DNA of 64,000 nucleotides from Kitasatospora sp. NBC_01246 (GTDB lineage: Bacteria; Actinomycetota; Actinomycetes; Streptomycetales; Streptomycetaceae). The position numbers and the translations under genes were made by a program. Below the pieces are notes generated by a model. The model made no database searches and had not been told where the DNA came from. It saw nothing but the letters and a program-made list of their open reading frames with translations. Below, piece after piece: positions 8,889-17,921 of the stretch (position 1 is the stretch's first letter; the number at the start of each line of letters is the position of its first letter). The stretch lies in NCBI RefSeq assembly GCF_036226505.1, contig NZ_CP108484.1, positions 1,302,001 through 1,366,000 of the forward strand, given 5' to 3'.

Positions 8889-8918
8889 CCGGCAACGGTC
8901 GCCGACACCAGACCCGCG

Positions 8919-8949
8919 ACCGGGGACGGCCACCGCCGTCCCCGGTTTT
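8919..8949 (+). terminator. Intrinsic terminator after the SepF-like gene
   Basis: Perfect 11-base arms ACCGGGGACGG (8919-8929) and CCGTCCCCGGT (8936-8946) with a six-base loop, followed by TTTT. This is one of the few T-tailed terminators in the window. Confidence 0.8.
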
Positions 8950-9074
8950 GCATGCCCGGACGCCCACCGGGCCCGGCCCCACTGGCTCCGCGCCCCACCA
9001 GCCCCACCGGCCCACCAGCCCGCACGCACCCCGCCACGACACCGGGGCCTCGAATGAGGCATCCAAGAAAAGAT

Positions 9075-9105
9075 TGAGACACCGACGTCTCACTTGGCGT
9101 AGACT
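9075..9105 (+). promoter_or_regulatory. TetR operator-like palindrome and leaderless -10 box
   Basis: TGAGAC (9075-9080) and GTCTCA (9087-9092) form perfect arms with a six-base spacer. TAGACT (9100-9105) is a -10 box six bases before the ATG at 9112, suggesting a leaderless transcript. The palindrome directly upstream of the -10 fits autorepression by the TetR protein. Confidence 0.6.
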
Positions 9106-9111
9106 CGCCCC

Positions 9112-9666
9112 ATGGCCACCGACCGCGACTCCGTCCTCGAAGCCGCCGTGGGCGTGCTCTCCCGCCGCCCGACCGCCCATCTGGACGAGATCGCCCGGGC
9201 CGCGGGCATCAGCCGTGCCACGCTGCACCGGCTCTTCCCCGGCCGCGAGGCGCTGATCCGCGAGGTCGGCCTGCTCGGCCTGCGCACCTTCGGCGCCGCC
9301 CTGGACGCGGCCGCCGTCGAGGACGGCGACGCGCACGCCGCGCTGCGCCGCCTGGTCGACCTGATCGTGCCGGATGCCGCGCTCTGCGCCTTCCTGGCCG
9401 GCGAGAACCAGCTGTACGACGACGAGGACATCAACGAGCTCTGGGACGCCCAGATCAGCCGGCTGCAGGCGCTCTTCCTGCGCGGCCAGCAGCAGGGCGT
9501 GTTCCGCGTCGAGCTCTCCGCCGGCTGGCTCAGCGAGGCCTTCTTCGACCTGGTGGCCGGCGTCGGCTGGGCCGTCCAGGACGGCCGGCTCGCCCCCCGG
9601 GACGGCGCCTTCTCGCTCGCCGAGCTCTTCCTCGGCGGCGCGCTGCGACCGCCGCGGCCGCACTGA
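9112..9666 (+). CDS. TetR/AcrR family regulator
   Basis: A 184-residue repressor. The N-terminal HTH (HLDEIARAAGISRATLHRLFPGREALIREV, about 20-50) is followed by a helical ligand domain. It starts 65 bases before the MFS transporter gene on the same strand, a common local regulator-pump pair. A palindrome over its own promoter suggests autoregulation, and the pump is probably induced with it when a drug-like ligand binds. Confidence 0.88.
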   Translation: MATDRDSVLEAAVGVLSRRPTAHLDEIARAAGISRATLHRLFPGREALIREVGLLGLRTFGAALDAAAVEDGDAHAALRRLVDLIVPDAALCAFLAGENQLYDDEDINELWDAQISRLQALFLRGQQQGVFRVELSAGWLSEAFFDLVAGVGWAVQDGRLAPRDGAFSLAELFLGGALRPPRPH

Positions 9667-9731
9667 GCCCTCCACCCCACCCACAGCACCTCGGACCACA
9701 GGCCCGCACCAGCGGCCGGAAACCGATACCC

Positions 9732-11303
9732 ATGAGCAGCACCGTCCTCACCCGCCCCCGCCAGCGCTGGATCGGCCTCGCCGTCCTCGTCCTGGCCGTG
9801 ACCCTGGTCGCCGTCGACGCGACCGTCCTGTCCCTCGCGATACCGTCGATCAGCGAGACGCTGCGCCCCAGCGGCACGCAGCTGCTCTGGATCGGCGACG
9901 CCTACTCCTTCGTGCTGGCCGGCCTGCTGGTCAGCATGGGTTCGCTGAGCGACCGGATCGGCCGCAAGAAGCTGCTGCTGGCCGGCTCCACCGCGTTCGG
10001 CGCCGCCTCGCTGCTGGCCGCCTACGCGCCCGGCGCCGGCTGGCTGATCCTGGCCCGCGCGCTGCTCGGCGTGGCCGGGGCGACCATCATGCCGTCCACC
10101 CTGTCGCTGATCCGCAGCCTCTTCCCGGACGACCGCGAGCGGGCCACCGCGATCGGCATCTGGGGCGCGGCCGCCACCGCCGGCGCCGCGCTCGGACCGG
10201 TGGTCGGCGGGGTGCTGCTGGAGCACTTCTGGTGGGGCTCGGTGTTCCTGCTGAACATCCCCGTCCTGGTGCTGCTGCTGGTCTTCGGGGCCTGGCTGCT
10301 GCCGGAGTCCAAGGACCCGAAGCCGGGCCGCTGGGACGTGCTGTCCGTGGTGCTCTCGCTGACCGGGGTGATCGCCGCCGTCTACGCGATCAAGGAGGCC
10401 GCCGCCCACGGCGTGGCGCGCTGGGACGTCCCGGTCGCGGCCGTGCTGGGCGCCGCCGCACTGACCGTCTTCGTCCGCCGCCAGCTGCGCCTGGCCACCC
10501 CGCTGCTGGACGTCCGGCTCTTCTCGGACCGGCGCTTCACCGCGGCGGTGCTGGCCTCGCTCACCGCGCTGGTCGGGCTCTCCGGCGTGGTCTTCGTGAC
10601 CTCGCAGTACCTGCAGCTGGTGCGCGGCTACGAGCCGCTCAAGGCCGGTCTCGCCGAGCTGCCGGCCTTCGCCGGAGCCGTGGTCGGCGGTCTGCTGACC
10701 GCTCGGCTGGCGCGGCGGGCGGGAGCCCGGGCCACCCTGACGCTGGGCCTGCTGGCCATGGGCACCGGCATCGGCCTGCTCGGCTGGGTGCAGCAGGACT
10801 CCACCTACCTGGTGCTCGCCGCTGCCTTCCTGATCGTCGGCACCGCCGAGGGCGTGGTCTACACGCTCGGCGCCGACCTGGTGCTGGGCGCCGCGCCGGC
10901 CGACAAGTCCGGCGCCGCCTCGGCGGTCTCCGAGACGGCCTACGAGCTGGGGACGGCGCTCGGCATCGCCCTGGTGGGCTCGGTGGTCGGCTCGCTCTAC
11001 GCGAGCGGGCTGACCGTGCCGGCCGGGGCGGGCCAGGCCGCCGCCACCCAGGCCGGCGAGTCGCTCGGCGGCGCGGTCGAGGTGGCGCACGGTCTGCCGC
11101 AGACGCTGGCCGGTCCGCTGCTGGACAGCGCCCGCGACTCCTTCGTGCACGGCATGAACATCGCCGCGATCCTGGCCGGCGGGCTGCTGCTGGCCGCCTC
11201 GGCGCTCGCCTGGCGCCTGCTGCGGGGCCTGCCGAAGGCCGCCGACCAGGACCGGGCCGAGGCGGCGGCGCGGCAGCCCGACCGCGAGACGGCGGCGCTC
11301 TGA
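9732..11303 (+). CDS. DHA2-family MFS efflux transporter (14 TM)
   Basis: A 523-residue EmrB/QacA-type proton-coupled drug exporter. It carries DATVLSLAIPSISETL in helix 1 (motif D1), GSLSDRIGRKKLLL (motif A), ALLGVAGATIMPSTLSLI and GIWGAAATAGAALGPVVGG (motif C). The length and two extra central helices fit the 14-TM SmvA/QacA subgroup. It follows a TetR gene and is likely under its control. The exported compound is unknown. Confidence 0.88.
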   Translation: MSSTVLTRPRQRWIGLAVLVLAVTLVAVDATVLSLAIPSISETLRPSGTQLLWIGDAYSFVLAGLLVSMGSLSDRIGRKKLLLAGSTAFGAASLLAAYAPGAGWLILARALLGVAGATIMPSTLSLIRSLFPDDRERATAIGIWGAAATAGAALGPVVGGVLLEHFWWGSVFLLNIPVLVLLLVFGAWLLPESKDPKPGRWDVLSVVLSLTGVIAAVYAIKEAAAHGVARWDVPVAAVLGAAALTVFVRRQLRLATPLLDVRLFSDRRFTAAVLASLTALVGLSGVVFVTSQYLQLVRGYEPLKAGLAELPAFAGAVVGGLLTARLARRAGARATLTLGLLAMGTGIGLLGWVQQDSTYLVLAAAFLIVGTAEGVVYTLGADLVLGAAPADKSGAASAVSETAYELGTALGIALVGSVVGSLYASGLTVPAGAGQAAATQAGESLGGAVEVAHGLPQTLAGPLLDSARDSFVHGMNIAAILAGGLLLAASALAWRLLRGLPKAADQDRAEAAARQPDRETAAL

Positions 11304-11324
11304 CCCCGGCCTGCCCCCGGGCCG

Positions 11325-11369
11325 CGCGCGGGACCTCGCATCCCTCCCCGGGGTGCGAGGTCCCGCGCG
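11325..11369. terminator. Strong bidirectional terminator hairpin
   Basis: Perfect 16-base arms (11325-11340 and 11354-11369; core GGACCTCGCA / TGCGAGGTCC) with a 13-base loop. It lies between the convergent MFS and PP2C-regulator genes and should stop transcription from both sides. Confidence 0.8.
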
Positions 11370-11378
11370 TCGGTGCGC

Positions 11379-13937
11379 TCAGCCGGTGCCGAACGGCAGC
11401 TCCAGCTCCGCCCAGACCACCTTGCCGTCCCTGGTCAGGCGGCTGCCCCAGCGCTGGGCCAGCTCGTTGACCAGGAACATCCCGCGGCCGCCCTCGTCCT
11501 GCTCGGCGAACGGGCGCAGCTGCGGCGTCTGGCCGCCGGAGTCGGCGACCTCCAGGGTGAGCACCCGGTCGCGGAAGAGCCGGAGCCGGCGCGGGGTGTC
11601 GGAGTACAGCAGGGCGTTCGTGACCAGCTCGCTGACCAGCAGCTCGGCGTAGTCGGAGAGCGCGGACAGGCCCCAGCCGTCCAGGGTCGCGCGGGTGAAG
11701 CGGCGGGCCGTGCCGGGCAGCCGGCCGCCGCCGGTGAGCGAGAGGGTGGCGATCCGGTCCGAGGGCAGCGGCAGCACCCGGGCCATGATCATCGCGATGT
11801 CGTCGTCGGTGCCGTCGGTGACCAGCGCGCCGAGGACGGCGTCGCAGTTCTCCTCCAGGGTGCGGCCGGGGCCGGAGAGCGTGCGGGCGAGCAGGTCGAT
11901 GCCGTCGTCGAGGTCCTGGCCGCGCCGCTCGACCAGGCCGTCGGTGTAGAGGGCCAGCAGGCCGCCCTCGGGGAGGGTGAAGCCGATCGACTCGAAGGCC
12001 ACGCCGCCGACCCCGAGCGGGGCGCCGGGCGGCACGTCGATCCGGCGGGCGGTGCCGTCCGGCGCGACCGAGACAGGGGGAAGATGGCCCGCCGAGGCCA
12101 CCTGCACCGTCCGCTCCAGCGGGTCGTAGACGGCGCAGATGCAGGTGGCGAACTGGCCCTCGCCGATCCCCGAGGCGGTCTCGTCCAGCCGGGTCAGCAC
12201 CTGCTCGGGCGGCATGTCCAGGGTGGCCAGGGTCCGGGCGACGGTGCGCAGCTGGCCCATCGTGGCGGCGGCCCGGATGCCGTGGCCCATCACGTCGCCG
12301 ACCACCAGCGCGACCCGGCCGCAGGAGAGCGGGACGACGTCGAACCAGTCGCCGCCGACCTCGCTGGTCATGCTGCTGGGCAGGTACCGGTAGGCGATCT
12401 CCAGGCCGAGCGTGCGGTGGATCTCCTGCGGCAGCAGGCTGCGCTGGAGGGTCAGCGCGGTCTCGCGCTCGCGCCGGTAGAGCCGGGCGTTGTCGATCGC
12501 GATCGCGGTGCGGGCGACCAGTTCCTCGGCGAGCGCGACATCGGCGTCGGTGAACGGCTCGGGGTTGCGCATCCGGATGAACTCGGAGCCGCCGAGCACC
12601 ATGCCCCGGGCGGTCAGCGGCACCATCAGGTACGAGTGGATGCCGGCGCCGATGCCCGGTGCGACCCGCTCCTCGGTGGCGACCAGGCCGCGCAGCACGT
12701 CCTCGTCCACCTGGGCGCGCAGCAGTGGGCGGCCGCTGCGCAGGCACTGGGTGTAGCTGCGGTCGGGGGCGTACTCGGAGACGTCGCCGACGGTGTCGAC
12801 GGCGTGGGCCAGGCCGGACTCGTAGGACTCGCCGACGGCCACGGCGCGCAGCTGGACGGAGCGGTCCTCGGGGATCGCGGCGGGCTCGGCGCCGCGCAGC
12901 ACCGGCTCCAGCAGGTCGACGGTGGCGAAGTCGGCGAACCGGGGGACGACGGCCTCGATCAGCTCCTCCGCGGTGCGCTGGAGGTCGAGCGTGGTGCCGA
13001 TCCGGGCGGTGGCCTCGGCGATGGTGGTGAGGCGTTCCTGCGCGCGGGCGGCGCGGGCCTCGGCCTGGAACCGCTCGGTGACGTCGATGATGGACGAACA
13101 GACGCCGAAGACCCGGCCGGTGGAGTCCTCCAGCCGGAAGTAGGAGGCGGACCAGGCCCGGTCGCGGCGCGGGTCGCCGGGGACGCGGCCGTGCGAGCGG
13201 GCGTCGACCACGGGACGGCCGGTGGTGAGCACCTGTCTCATGGTCTGTTCGATCTCGGCGCTGTTGATGCCGGGCAGGACGCCGCTGATCCGGCGTCCGA
13301 GGTGGTCCTCGACGGGGACGCCGTTCATCCGGGCCAGCGCCAGGTTGAGCCGGACGTAGCGCAGGTCGGTGTCGTAGACGGCCATGCCTATCGGGGACTG
13401 GCCGAAGATCCCGTCGAGGACGGCGAGGTCGGCCTCGACCCGGTGCAGGGCCTGGGTGTCCGAGGCGGTGGCGAGCAGCAGCAGGGTGCCGCCGGGGCCG
13501 GCTATCGGGTAGGTGCGGAACTCCAGCTCGACCACGTGGCCGTCGCGGTGGCGGACCGGGAAGACGCCGGACCAGCCCTTGCCGCTCATGATGCGCTCGA
13601 ACAGGGCGAGCACCTCGGGGCGGTCGGTGCGGCCGGTGAGCAGCTGGGCGGCGTAGCTTCCGACGGCCTCCTCCGAGGAGAAGCCGAGCAGCGCCTCGGC
13701 GTCCTCGCTCCAGTGGAGGATGAGGCCGTCCTCCTGGAGCAGCGCGGTGGCGAGCGGGACGAGGCGATGGCCGTCCAGGCGTACGGAGGCTCCGCCCGGT
13801 GCGGGGCCGGCGGCGTCGGTCTCGTCCCATTCGTGTCCGTGCATGATCAGCCAGCACCCCGCGTTCGGCTCGTGTCCGGCCGGGCGGGGCCTCGTGGTCC
13901 GTGCCGGCCGGGGTTCTTCTCCAGACTGCACGGACAT
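11379..13937 (-). CDS. PAS-PAS-GAF-PP2C (SpoIIE) phosphatase with C-terminal RsbW-like ATPase
   Basis: An 852-residue multidomain regulator. Two PAS domains (about 60-160 and 175-290) are followed by a GAF domain (about 320-480), a PP2C/SpoIIE phosphatase (about 505-715; metal-binding GGDWFDVVPL, VVGDVMGHGIRAA, ALYTDGLVERR, DDDIAMI) and a HATPase_c anti-sigma-type kinase (about 725-850; ELVTNALLYSDTP, DSGGQTP, GGRGMFLVNELAQRWG). Such proteins run partner-switching control of sigma factors, combining sensor, phosphatase and kinase in one chain. No adjacent sigma or anti-anti-sigma gene is seen. An alternative ATG at 13844 would drop 31 residues. Confidence 0.87.
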   Translation of the reverse strand: MSVQSGEEPRPARTTRPRPAGHEPNAGCWLIMHGHEWDETDAAGPAPGGASVRLDGHRLVPLATALLQEDGLILHWSEDAEALLGFSSEEAVGSYAAQLLTGRTDRPEVLALFERIMSGKGWSGVFPVRHRDGHVVELEFRTYPIAGPGGTLLLLATASDTQALHRVEADLAVLDGIFGQSPIGMAVYDTDLRYVRLNLALARMNGVPVEDHLGRRISGVLPGINSAEIEQTMRQVLTTGRPVVDARSHGRVPGDPRRDRAWSASYFRLEDSTGRVFGVCSSIIDVTERFQAEARAARAQERLTTIAEATARIGTTLDLQRTAEELIEAVVPRFADFATVDLLEPVLRGAEPAAIPEDRSVQLRAVAVGESYESGLAHAVDTVGDVSEYAPDRSYTQCLRSGRPLLRAQVDEDVLRGLVATEERVAPGIGAGIHSYLMVPLTARGMVLGGSEFIRMRNPEPFTDADVALAEELVARTAIAIDNARLYRRERETALTLQRSLLPQEIHRTLGLEIAYRYLPSSMTSEVGGDWFDVVPLSCGRVALVVGDVMGHGIRAAATMGQLRTVARTLATLDMPPEQVLTRLDETASGIGEGQFATCICAVYDPLERTVQVASAGHLPPVSVAPDGTARRIDVPPGAPLGVGGVAFESIGFTLPEGGLLALYTDGLVERRGQDLDDGIDLLARTLSGPGRTLEENCDAVLGALVTDGTDDDIAMIMARVLPLPSDRIATLSLTGGGRLPGTARRFTRATLDGWGLSALSDYAELLVSELVTNALLYSDTPRRLRLFRDRVLTLEVADSGGQTPQLRPFAEQDEGGRGMFLVNELAQRWGSRLTRDGKVVWAELELPFGTG

Positions 13938-13994
13938 CGGCCGCCCGGCGACCCCTTGGTCAGAGGTTCCTCGGACGGACCTGTCGTACGGGCG

Positions 13995-14615
13995 TCATGG
14001 GCGTACCGGCCGCAGCGTACCCTCCAGAAGGCCCGCCCACTGCCGGATCACTCCGGATCGTCTGGCGCTGTCGTCGGAGAGCAGGTCGGCCAGTCCGAGA
14101 CCGCGTGCCATGTCGAGGGTCGCCTGCACCGTCTCGCGCACTCCGGGGCGGCTTTCGTCGGCGTCCAGGAACTCGACGGCGGCCCGGTGGGCCTCGCGGC
14201 CGACCCTGCCCTCAAGTGCGACGATCCGCGCACGCAGCGGTTCGTCGGTGGCGGCGGCGACCCACAGGTGCAGGGCCGCGCGGAACAGCGGACCGGTGTA
14301 GAGGCGCACGATCATGTCGACCACGGCCACGGTGCGGTCCGGTCCGGCGGCCGGCAGCTCGTCCGCGTGGGCGCGGACGGCTGCCAGCCGCTCGGCGGTG
14401 ACGTGCTCGACGGCCGCGGTGAAGAGGTCCTCACGGGTCGGGAAGTGGTGCTGGGCGGCGCCGCGGGAGACTCCGGCCCGTTCGGCGACCACGGAGACGG
14501 TGGCGCCGTTCCAGCCGACCTCGGCCAGACAGTCGACGGCCGCCGCCAGCAGCCGCTGCCGGGTGGCGCGGCTGCGGTCCTGCTGGGGGGTACGGGCGGC
14601 GGGGTGGGCGGTCAT
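13995..14615 (-). CDS. TetR family regulator of the acyl-CoA operon
   Basis: A 206-residue TetR protein. The HTH is ATVSVVAERAGVSRGAAQHHFPTREDLFTAAV (about 38-70), and the C-terminal ligand domain includes RPGVRETVQATLDMARGLGLADLL. It lies downstream of, and on the same strand as, the CoA ligase, dehydrogenase and carboxylase genes (67-base gap). It is therefore the likely acyl-CoA-responsive repressor of the operon. Candidate operator: the inverted repeat at 23277-23294. Confidence 0.87.
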   Translation of the reverse strand: MTAHPAARTPQQDRSRATRQRLLAAAVDCLAEVGWNGATVSVVAERAGVSRGAAQHHFPTREDLFTAAVEHVTAERLAAVRAHADELPAAGPDRTVAVVDMIVRLYTGPLFRAALHLWVAAATDEPLRARIVALEGRVGREAHRAAVEFLDADESRPGVRETVQATLDMARGLGLADLLSDDSARRSGVIRQWAGLLEGTLRPVRP

Positions 14616-14682
14616 CGGCGGCGACTGGTCCTGTCCGTGGGGGGTCCGGGCGGGGTCGATCCTCGCAGATCCGCCGCCCGCC

Positions 14683-16266
14683 TCAGCGGGCGGCCTCGCG
14701 GGCCCGCAGCTCCCGGCGCAGGATCTTGCCGGCGGCCGACTTGGGGACGGCGTCCAGGAACTCCACCGCCCGCACCTTCTTGTAGGGGGCGACCTCGGCC
14801 GCCACGAAGGAGGTGACGTCCTGCTCGGTGAGCGCGCTGCCGGGGGCGCGGACCACGAAGGCCTTGGGGTACTCGGTGCCGTCCGCGTCCACGACGCCGA
14901 TCACCGCGGCGTCGGCGATCTGCGGGTGGCTGAGCAGCAGGGCCTCCAGCTCGGCGGGGGCGACCTGGTACCCCTTGTACTTGATCAGTTCCTTGACCCG
15001 GTCGACGACGTACAGGTAGCCGCGCCCGTCGACGTGGCCGACGTCGCCGGTGTGCAGCCAGCCGTCGGCGTCGATGGTGGCGGCGGTGTCGGAGGGCCGG
15101 CCGAAGTACCCCTTCATCACCTGCGGGCCGCGGAGCAGCAGCTCGCCCGGCTCGCCGGGGCCGAGGTCGGCTCCGCTGCCGTCCAGGGCGACCACCCGCA
15201 GTTCGGTCGAGGGCACCATCCGGCCGACCGAGCCCGGCGGGGGGTCGGTCTCGGTCGGGGAGACGACGTGCGAGACCGGGGACAGCTCGGTCATGCCGTA
15301 GCCCTGGAGGATGTGCGGCAGGCCGAGCCGCCGGGCGCAGGCGGCGGCCAGGTCCGGGTCCAGCGGGGCGGCCGCGCAGAGCAGGTACTCCACCGAGGAG
15401 AGGTCGAAGCGGTCGACCACCGGGTGCCTGGCCAGGGCGAGCGCGATCGGCGGTGCCACGATCAGGGCCTGGACGCGCTGCTCCTCGATGGTGCGGCAGA
15501 ACTGCTCCAGCTCGAAGCGCGGCAGGACGACCACCGTGGCGCCGCACCGCAGCGGCTGGTTGAGCAGGGCGGCCAGGCCGTAGATGTGGAAGAAGGGGAG
15601 GACGGCGAGGATCCGCTCCCCCTCCCGCGGCCGGTACAGGGCGTCCGTCTGGGCGAGGTTGGTGGCGATCGAGCGGTGGGTGAGCATCACGCCCTTGGGC
15701 AGGCCGGTGGTGCCGCTGGAGTAGGGGAGGACGGCGAGGTCGCTGCCGGGGTCGATCGCCGGCTCGGGGTCGGGGCCGCCGGAGGCGAGCAGGTCGGCCA
15801 GCGAGCGGTGGCCCTCGGCGCCGTCCAGCACGATGATCTCGGCGAGCGCCCGGCCCTCGGCGGCGAGCTTCCCGGCGGCCTGCCGGGCGGTGTCCAGGAA
15901 CGGCGAGACGGTGATCAGCCAGCGCGCGCCACTGTCGGCCAGCTGGCCGGCCAGCTCGCCCGGGGTGGCGAGGGAGGACACCGTGGTGACGGTGGCCCCG
16001 GCCCGGGTGGCGCCGTAGAAGGCCATCGGGTACGCGATCGTGTTGGGACTGAACAGTGCCACCACGTCGCCCCGGCGCACGCCGGCCTCGGCCAGCCCGG
16101 CGGCCGCCCGGCGGACGGCCGTGGCGAGCCGCGCGTGGCTGACCGACTCCCCCGTGATCCCGTCGATCAGGGCCGGCCGGTCGCCGTAGCGGGCGGCGGA
16201 GCCGAGCACCGCCTCGTGGATCGGCAGATCGACGATGCCGACGTCCGGGAACTCGCTGTGGAACAC
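14683..16266 (-). CDS. AMP-dependent acyl-CoA synthetase / 4-coumarate-CoA ligase-like
   Basis: A 527-residue ANL-superfamily enzyme that activates a carboxylic acid through an acyl-adenylate to its CoA thioester. Motifs: YSSGTTGLPKGVML (P-loop), YGMTELSP (A5), GWLHTGDVGHVD (A7), VDRVKELIKYKGYQVAPAELE (A8 hinge) and catalytic Lys in KSAAGKILRREL (A10). The start is GTG 16266 (or TTG 16269), with GGAGG nine or six bases upstream. It sits with acyl-CoA dehydrogenase and a biotin carboxylase and probably feeds that pathway. The acid is unknown. Confidence 0.86.
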   Translation of the reverse strand: MFHSEFPDVGIVDLPIHEAVLGSAARYGDRPALIDGITGESVSHARLATAVRRAAAGLAEAGVRRGDVVALFSPNTIAYPMAFYGATRAGATVTTVSSLATPGELAGQLADSGARWLITVSPFLDTARQAAGKLAAEGRALAEIIVLDGAEGHRSLADLLASGGPDPEPAIDPGSDLAVLPYSSGTTGLPKGVMLTHRSIATNLAQTDALYRPREGERILAVLPFFHIYGLAALLNQPLRCGATVVVLPRFELEQFCRTIEEQRVQALIVAPPIALALARHPVVDRFDLSSVEYLLCAAAPLDPDLAAACARRLGLPHILQGYGMTELSPVSHVVSPTETDPPPGSVGRMVPSTELRVVALDGSGADLGPGEPGELLLRGPQVMKGYFGRPSDTAATIDADGWLHTGDVGHVDGRGYLYVVDRVKELIKYKGYQVAPAELEALLLSHPQIADAAVIGVVDADGTEYPKAFVVRAPGSALTEQDVTSFVAAEVAPYKKVRAVEFLDAVPKSAAGKILRRELRAREAAR

Positions 16267-16624
16267 CAAGGCGTGCCTCCAAAGGGGTAGTTGACGCCCG
16301 GTCGAGGGGATCGGCGAGTGGTCCGGCCCGCCGGTCGGCCGAGCGCGCGCACAGGAGCATACGGACAGTGGCGGAGCGTTGCTCCATTGTGACGAAGGGC
16401 GGTGGGATCCCGTGCCGACCGGTCGCCGTGCCCGGCGCACCCGGTCCGCTCCGCCGGCCCGCTCCCGACCAGGGCACACGTCGCCGGGCGGCCCGCCGGG
16501 CCGGGGTGCCGGGCGGCGGGCGGCGGCGGGCCGCCGCCTCGCACAGACGGTGGCCCGCGCCGCCGGCGTCGCGCTGGAGTTCGGCGCCGGAGCGCTCCAG
16601 CCGGGCGCCCGCCCGGGCCCCGGG
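16267..16624. other. Noncoding gap (358 bp) between dehydrogenase and CoA ligase genes
   Basis: No frame here has convincing coding character. The only clear signal is the GGAGG serving the CoA ligase start. The gap breaks the otherwise tight operon and could hold a second promoter, but none was identified. Confidence 0.5.
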
Positions 16625-17812
16625 TCAGTACGACTTGGGCAGCCCGAGGGTGTGCTGGGCCACGAAGTTGAGCACCATCTCCCGGCTGACCGGGGCGACC
16701 CGGCCGACCCGGGTGGCGGCGAGCAGCGCGCCGAGCCCGTACTCCTGGGTCAGGCCGTTGCCGCCCAGGGTCTGGACGGCCTGGTCGACGGTGCGGGCGG
16801 CGGCCTCGCCGGCCGCGTACTTGGCCATGTTGGCGGCCTCGCCCGCCGCGAGGTCGTCGCCCCCGTCGTAGAGCAGCGCGGCCTTCTGCGTCATCAGCCG
16901 GGCGAGTTCGATCTCCACCGCGCACTGGGCGAGCGGGTGGGCCAGGCCCTGGTGGGCGCCGATCGGGGTCGACCAGACCGTCCGGGCCTTCGCGTACTCG
17001 ACGGCCCGGCCGAGGGCCTGGCGGGCCAGGCCGAGCGAGAAGGCGGCGGTCATGATCCGCTCGGGGTTGAGGCCGGCGAAGAGTTGCAGCAGCCCGGCGC
17101 TCTCGTCGCCGACCAGGGCGTCGGCGGGCAGCCGGACGTCGTCCAGGAAGACCTGGAACTGCTTCTCCGGGGAGACGAGTTCCATCGGTATCGGGCGGTA
17201 CTCGAACCCGGCCGTCTCGCGCGGGACGACGAAGAGCGCGGGCCGGAGCTTGCCGGTCCGGGCGTCCTCGGTGCGGGCGACGAACAGCACGGCGTCGCTG
17301 TGGTCGATGCCGGAGACGAACACCTTGCGGCCAGTGAGCAGCCAGTCCGCACCGTCGCGGCGCGCGACGGTGGAGATCCGGTGGGAGTTGGAGCCGGCGT
17401 CCGGCTCGGTGATGCCGAAGGCCATCCGCCGGGTGCCGTCGGCGAGGCCGGGCAGCCACTGCCGCTTCTGCTGCTCGGTGCCGTAGCGGGCGATCACCGT
17501 GCCGCAGATCGCCGGGGACACGATCAGCATCAGCAACGGGCAGCCGGCGGTGCCGAGTTCCTCCAGGACGATGGAGAGGTCGGCGATGCCGCCGCCTCCG
17601 CCGCCGTACTCGGCGGACAGGTTGACCCCGAGGTAGCCGGCCTTGCCGGCCTCGGCCCAGAGCTCGTCGGCGGGCAGGCCGGCCCGGGCCTTGCCCAGGT
17701 AGTACGCGGAGCCGTAGCGGCTGCCGAGGTCGGCCACGGCGCGGCGCAGGGTCTGGCGTTCGGGGCTCTCGATCAGCGGGCTGCCGGGGGTGGTGGTGCG
17801 CGGTGCGGACAT
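16625..17812 (-). CDS. Acyl-CoA dehydrogenase
   Basis: A 395-residue FAD-dependent dehydrogenase. Visible are LGVNLSAEYGGGGGGIADLSIVLEELG (N-domain), MAFGITEPDAGSNSHRISTVARRDG (FAD/substrate loop), TGRKVFVSGIDHSDAVLFVARTED and the C-terminal TVDQAVQTLGGNGLTQEYGL. It would introduce a 2,3-double bond into a branched or terpenoid acyl-CoA ahead of the carboxylase. It sits between the carboxylase alpha-subunit gene (109-base gap) and the CoA ligase. The exact substrate is not readable. Confidence 0.88.
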   Translation of the reverse strand: MSAPRTTTPGSPLIESPERQTLRRAVADLGSRYGSAYYLGKARAGLPADELWAEAGKAGYLGVNLSAEYGGGGGGIADLSIVLEELGTAGCPLLMLIVSPAICGTVIARYGTEQQKRQWLPGLADGTRRMAFGITEPDAGSNSHRISTVARRDGADWLLTGRKVFVSGIDHSDAVLFVARTEDARTGKLRPALFVVPRETAGFEYRPIPMELVSPEKQFQVFLDDVRLPADALVGDESAGLLQLFAGLNPERIMTAAFSLGLARQALGRAVEYAKARTVWSTPIGAHQGLAHPLAQCAVEIELARLMTQKAALLYDGGDDLAAGEAANMAKYAAGEAAARTVDQAVQTLGGNGLTQEYGLGALLAATRVGRVAPVSREMVLNFVAQHTLGLPKSY

Positions 17813-17921
17813 GCGGTCGTCCTTCCGGGCGGATCGGGGCTGGCACGGGAATCGGGTGGGAGTCGGTGCTCTCCCGGGGGGTCGGGGGTGCCTTCTCGGG
17901 AGTCGGGCTCGGGAGGCTCGC

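Noticed and set aside
10639..13857. 1072-codon minus-strand open frame
   Set aside because: Arg/Pro/Ala-rich shadow of the PP2C-regulator gene in another frame; no domain seen.
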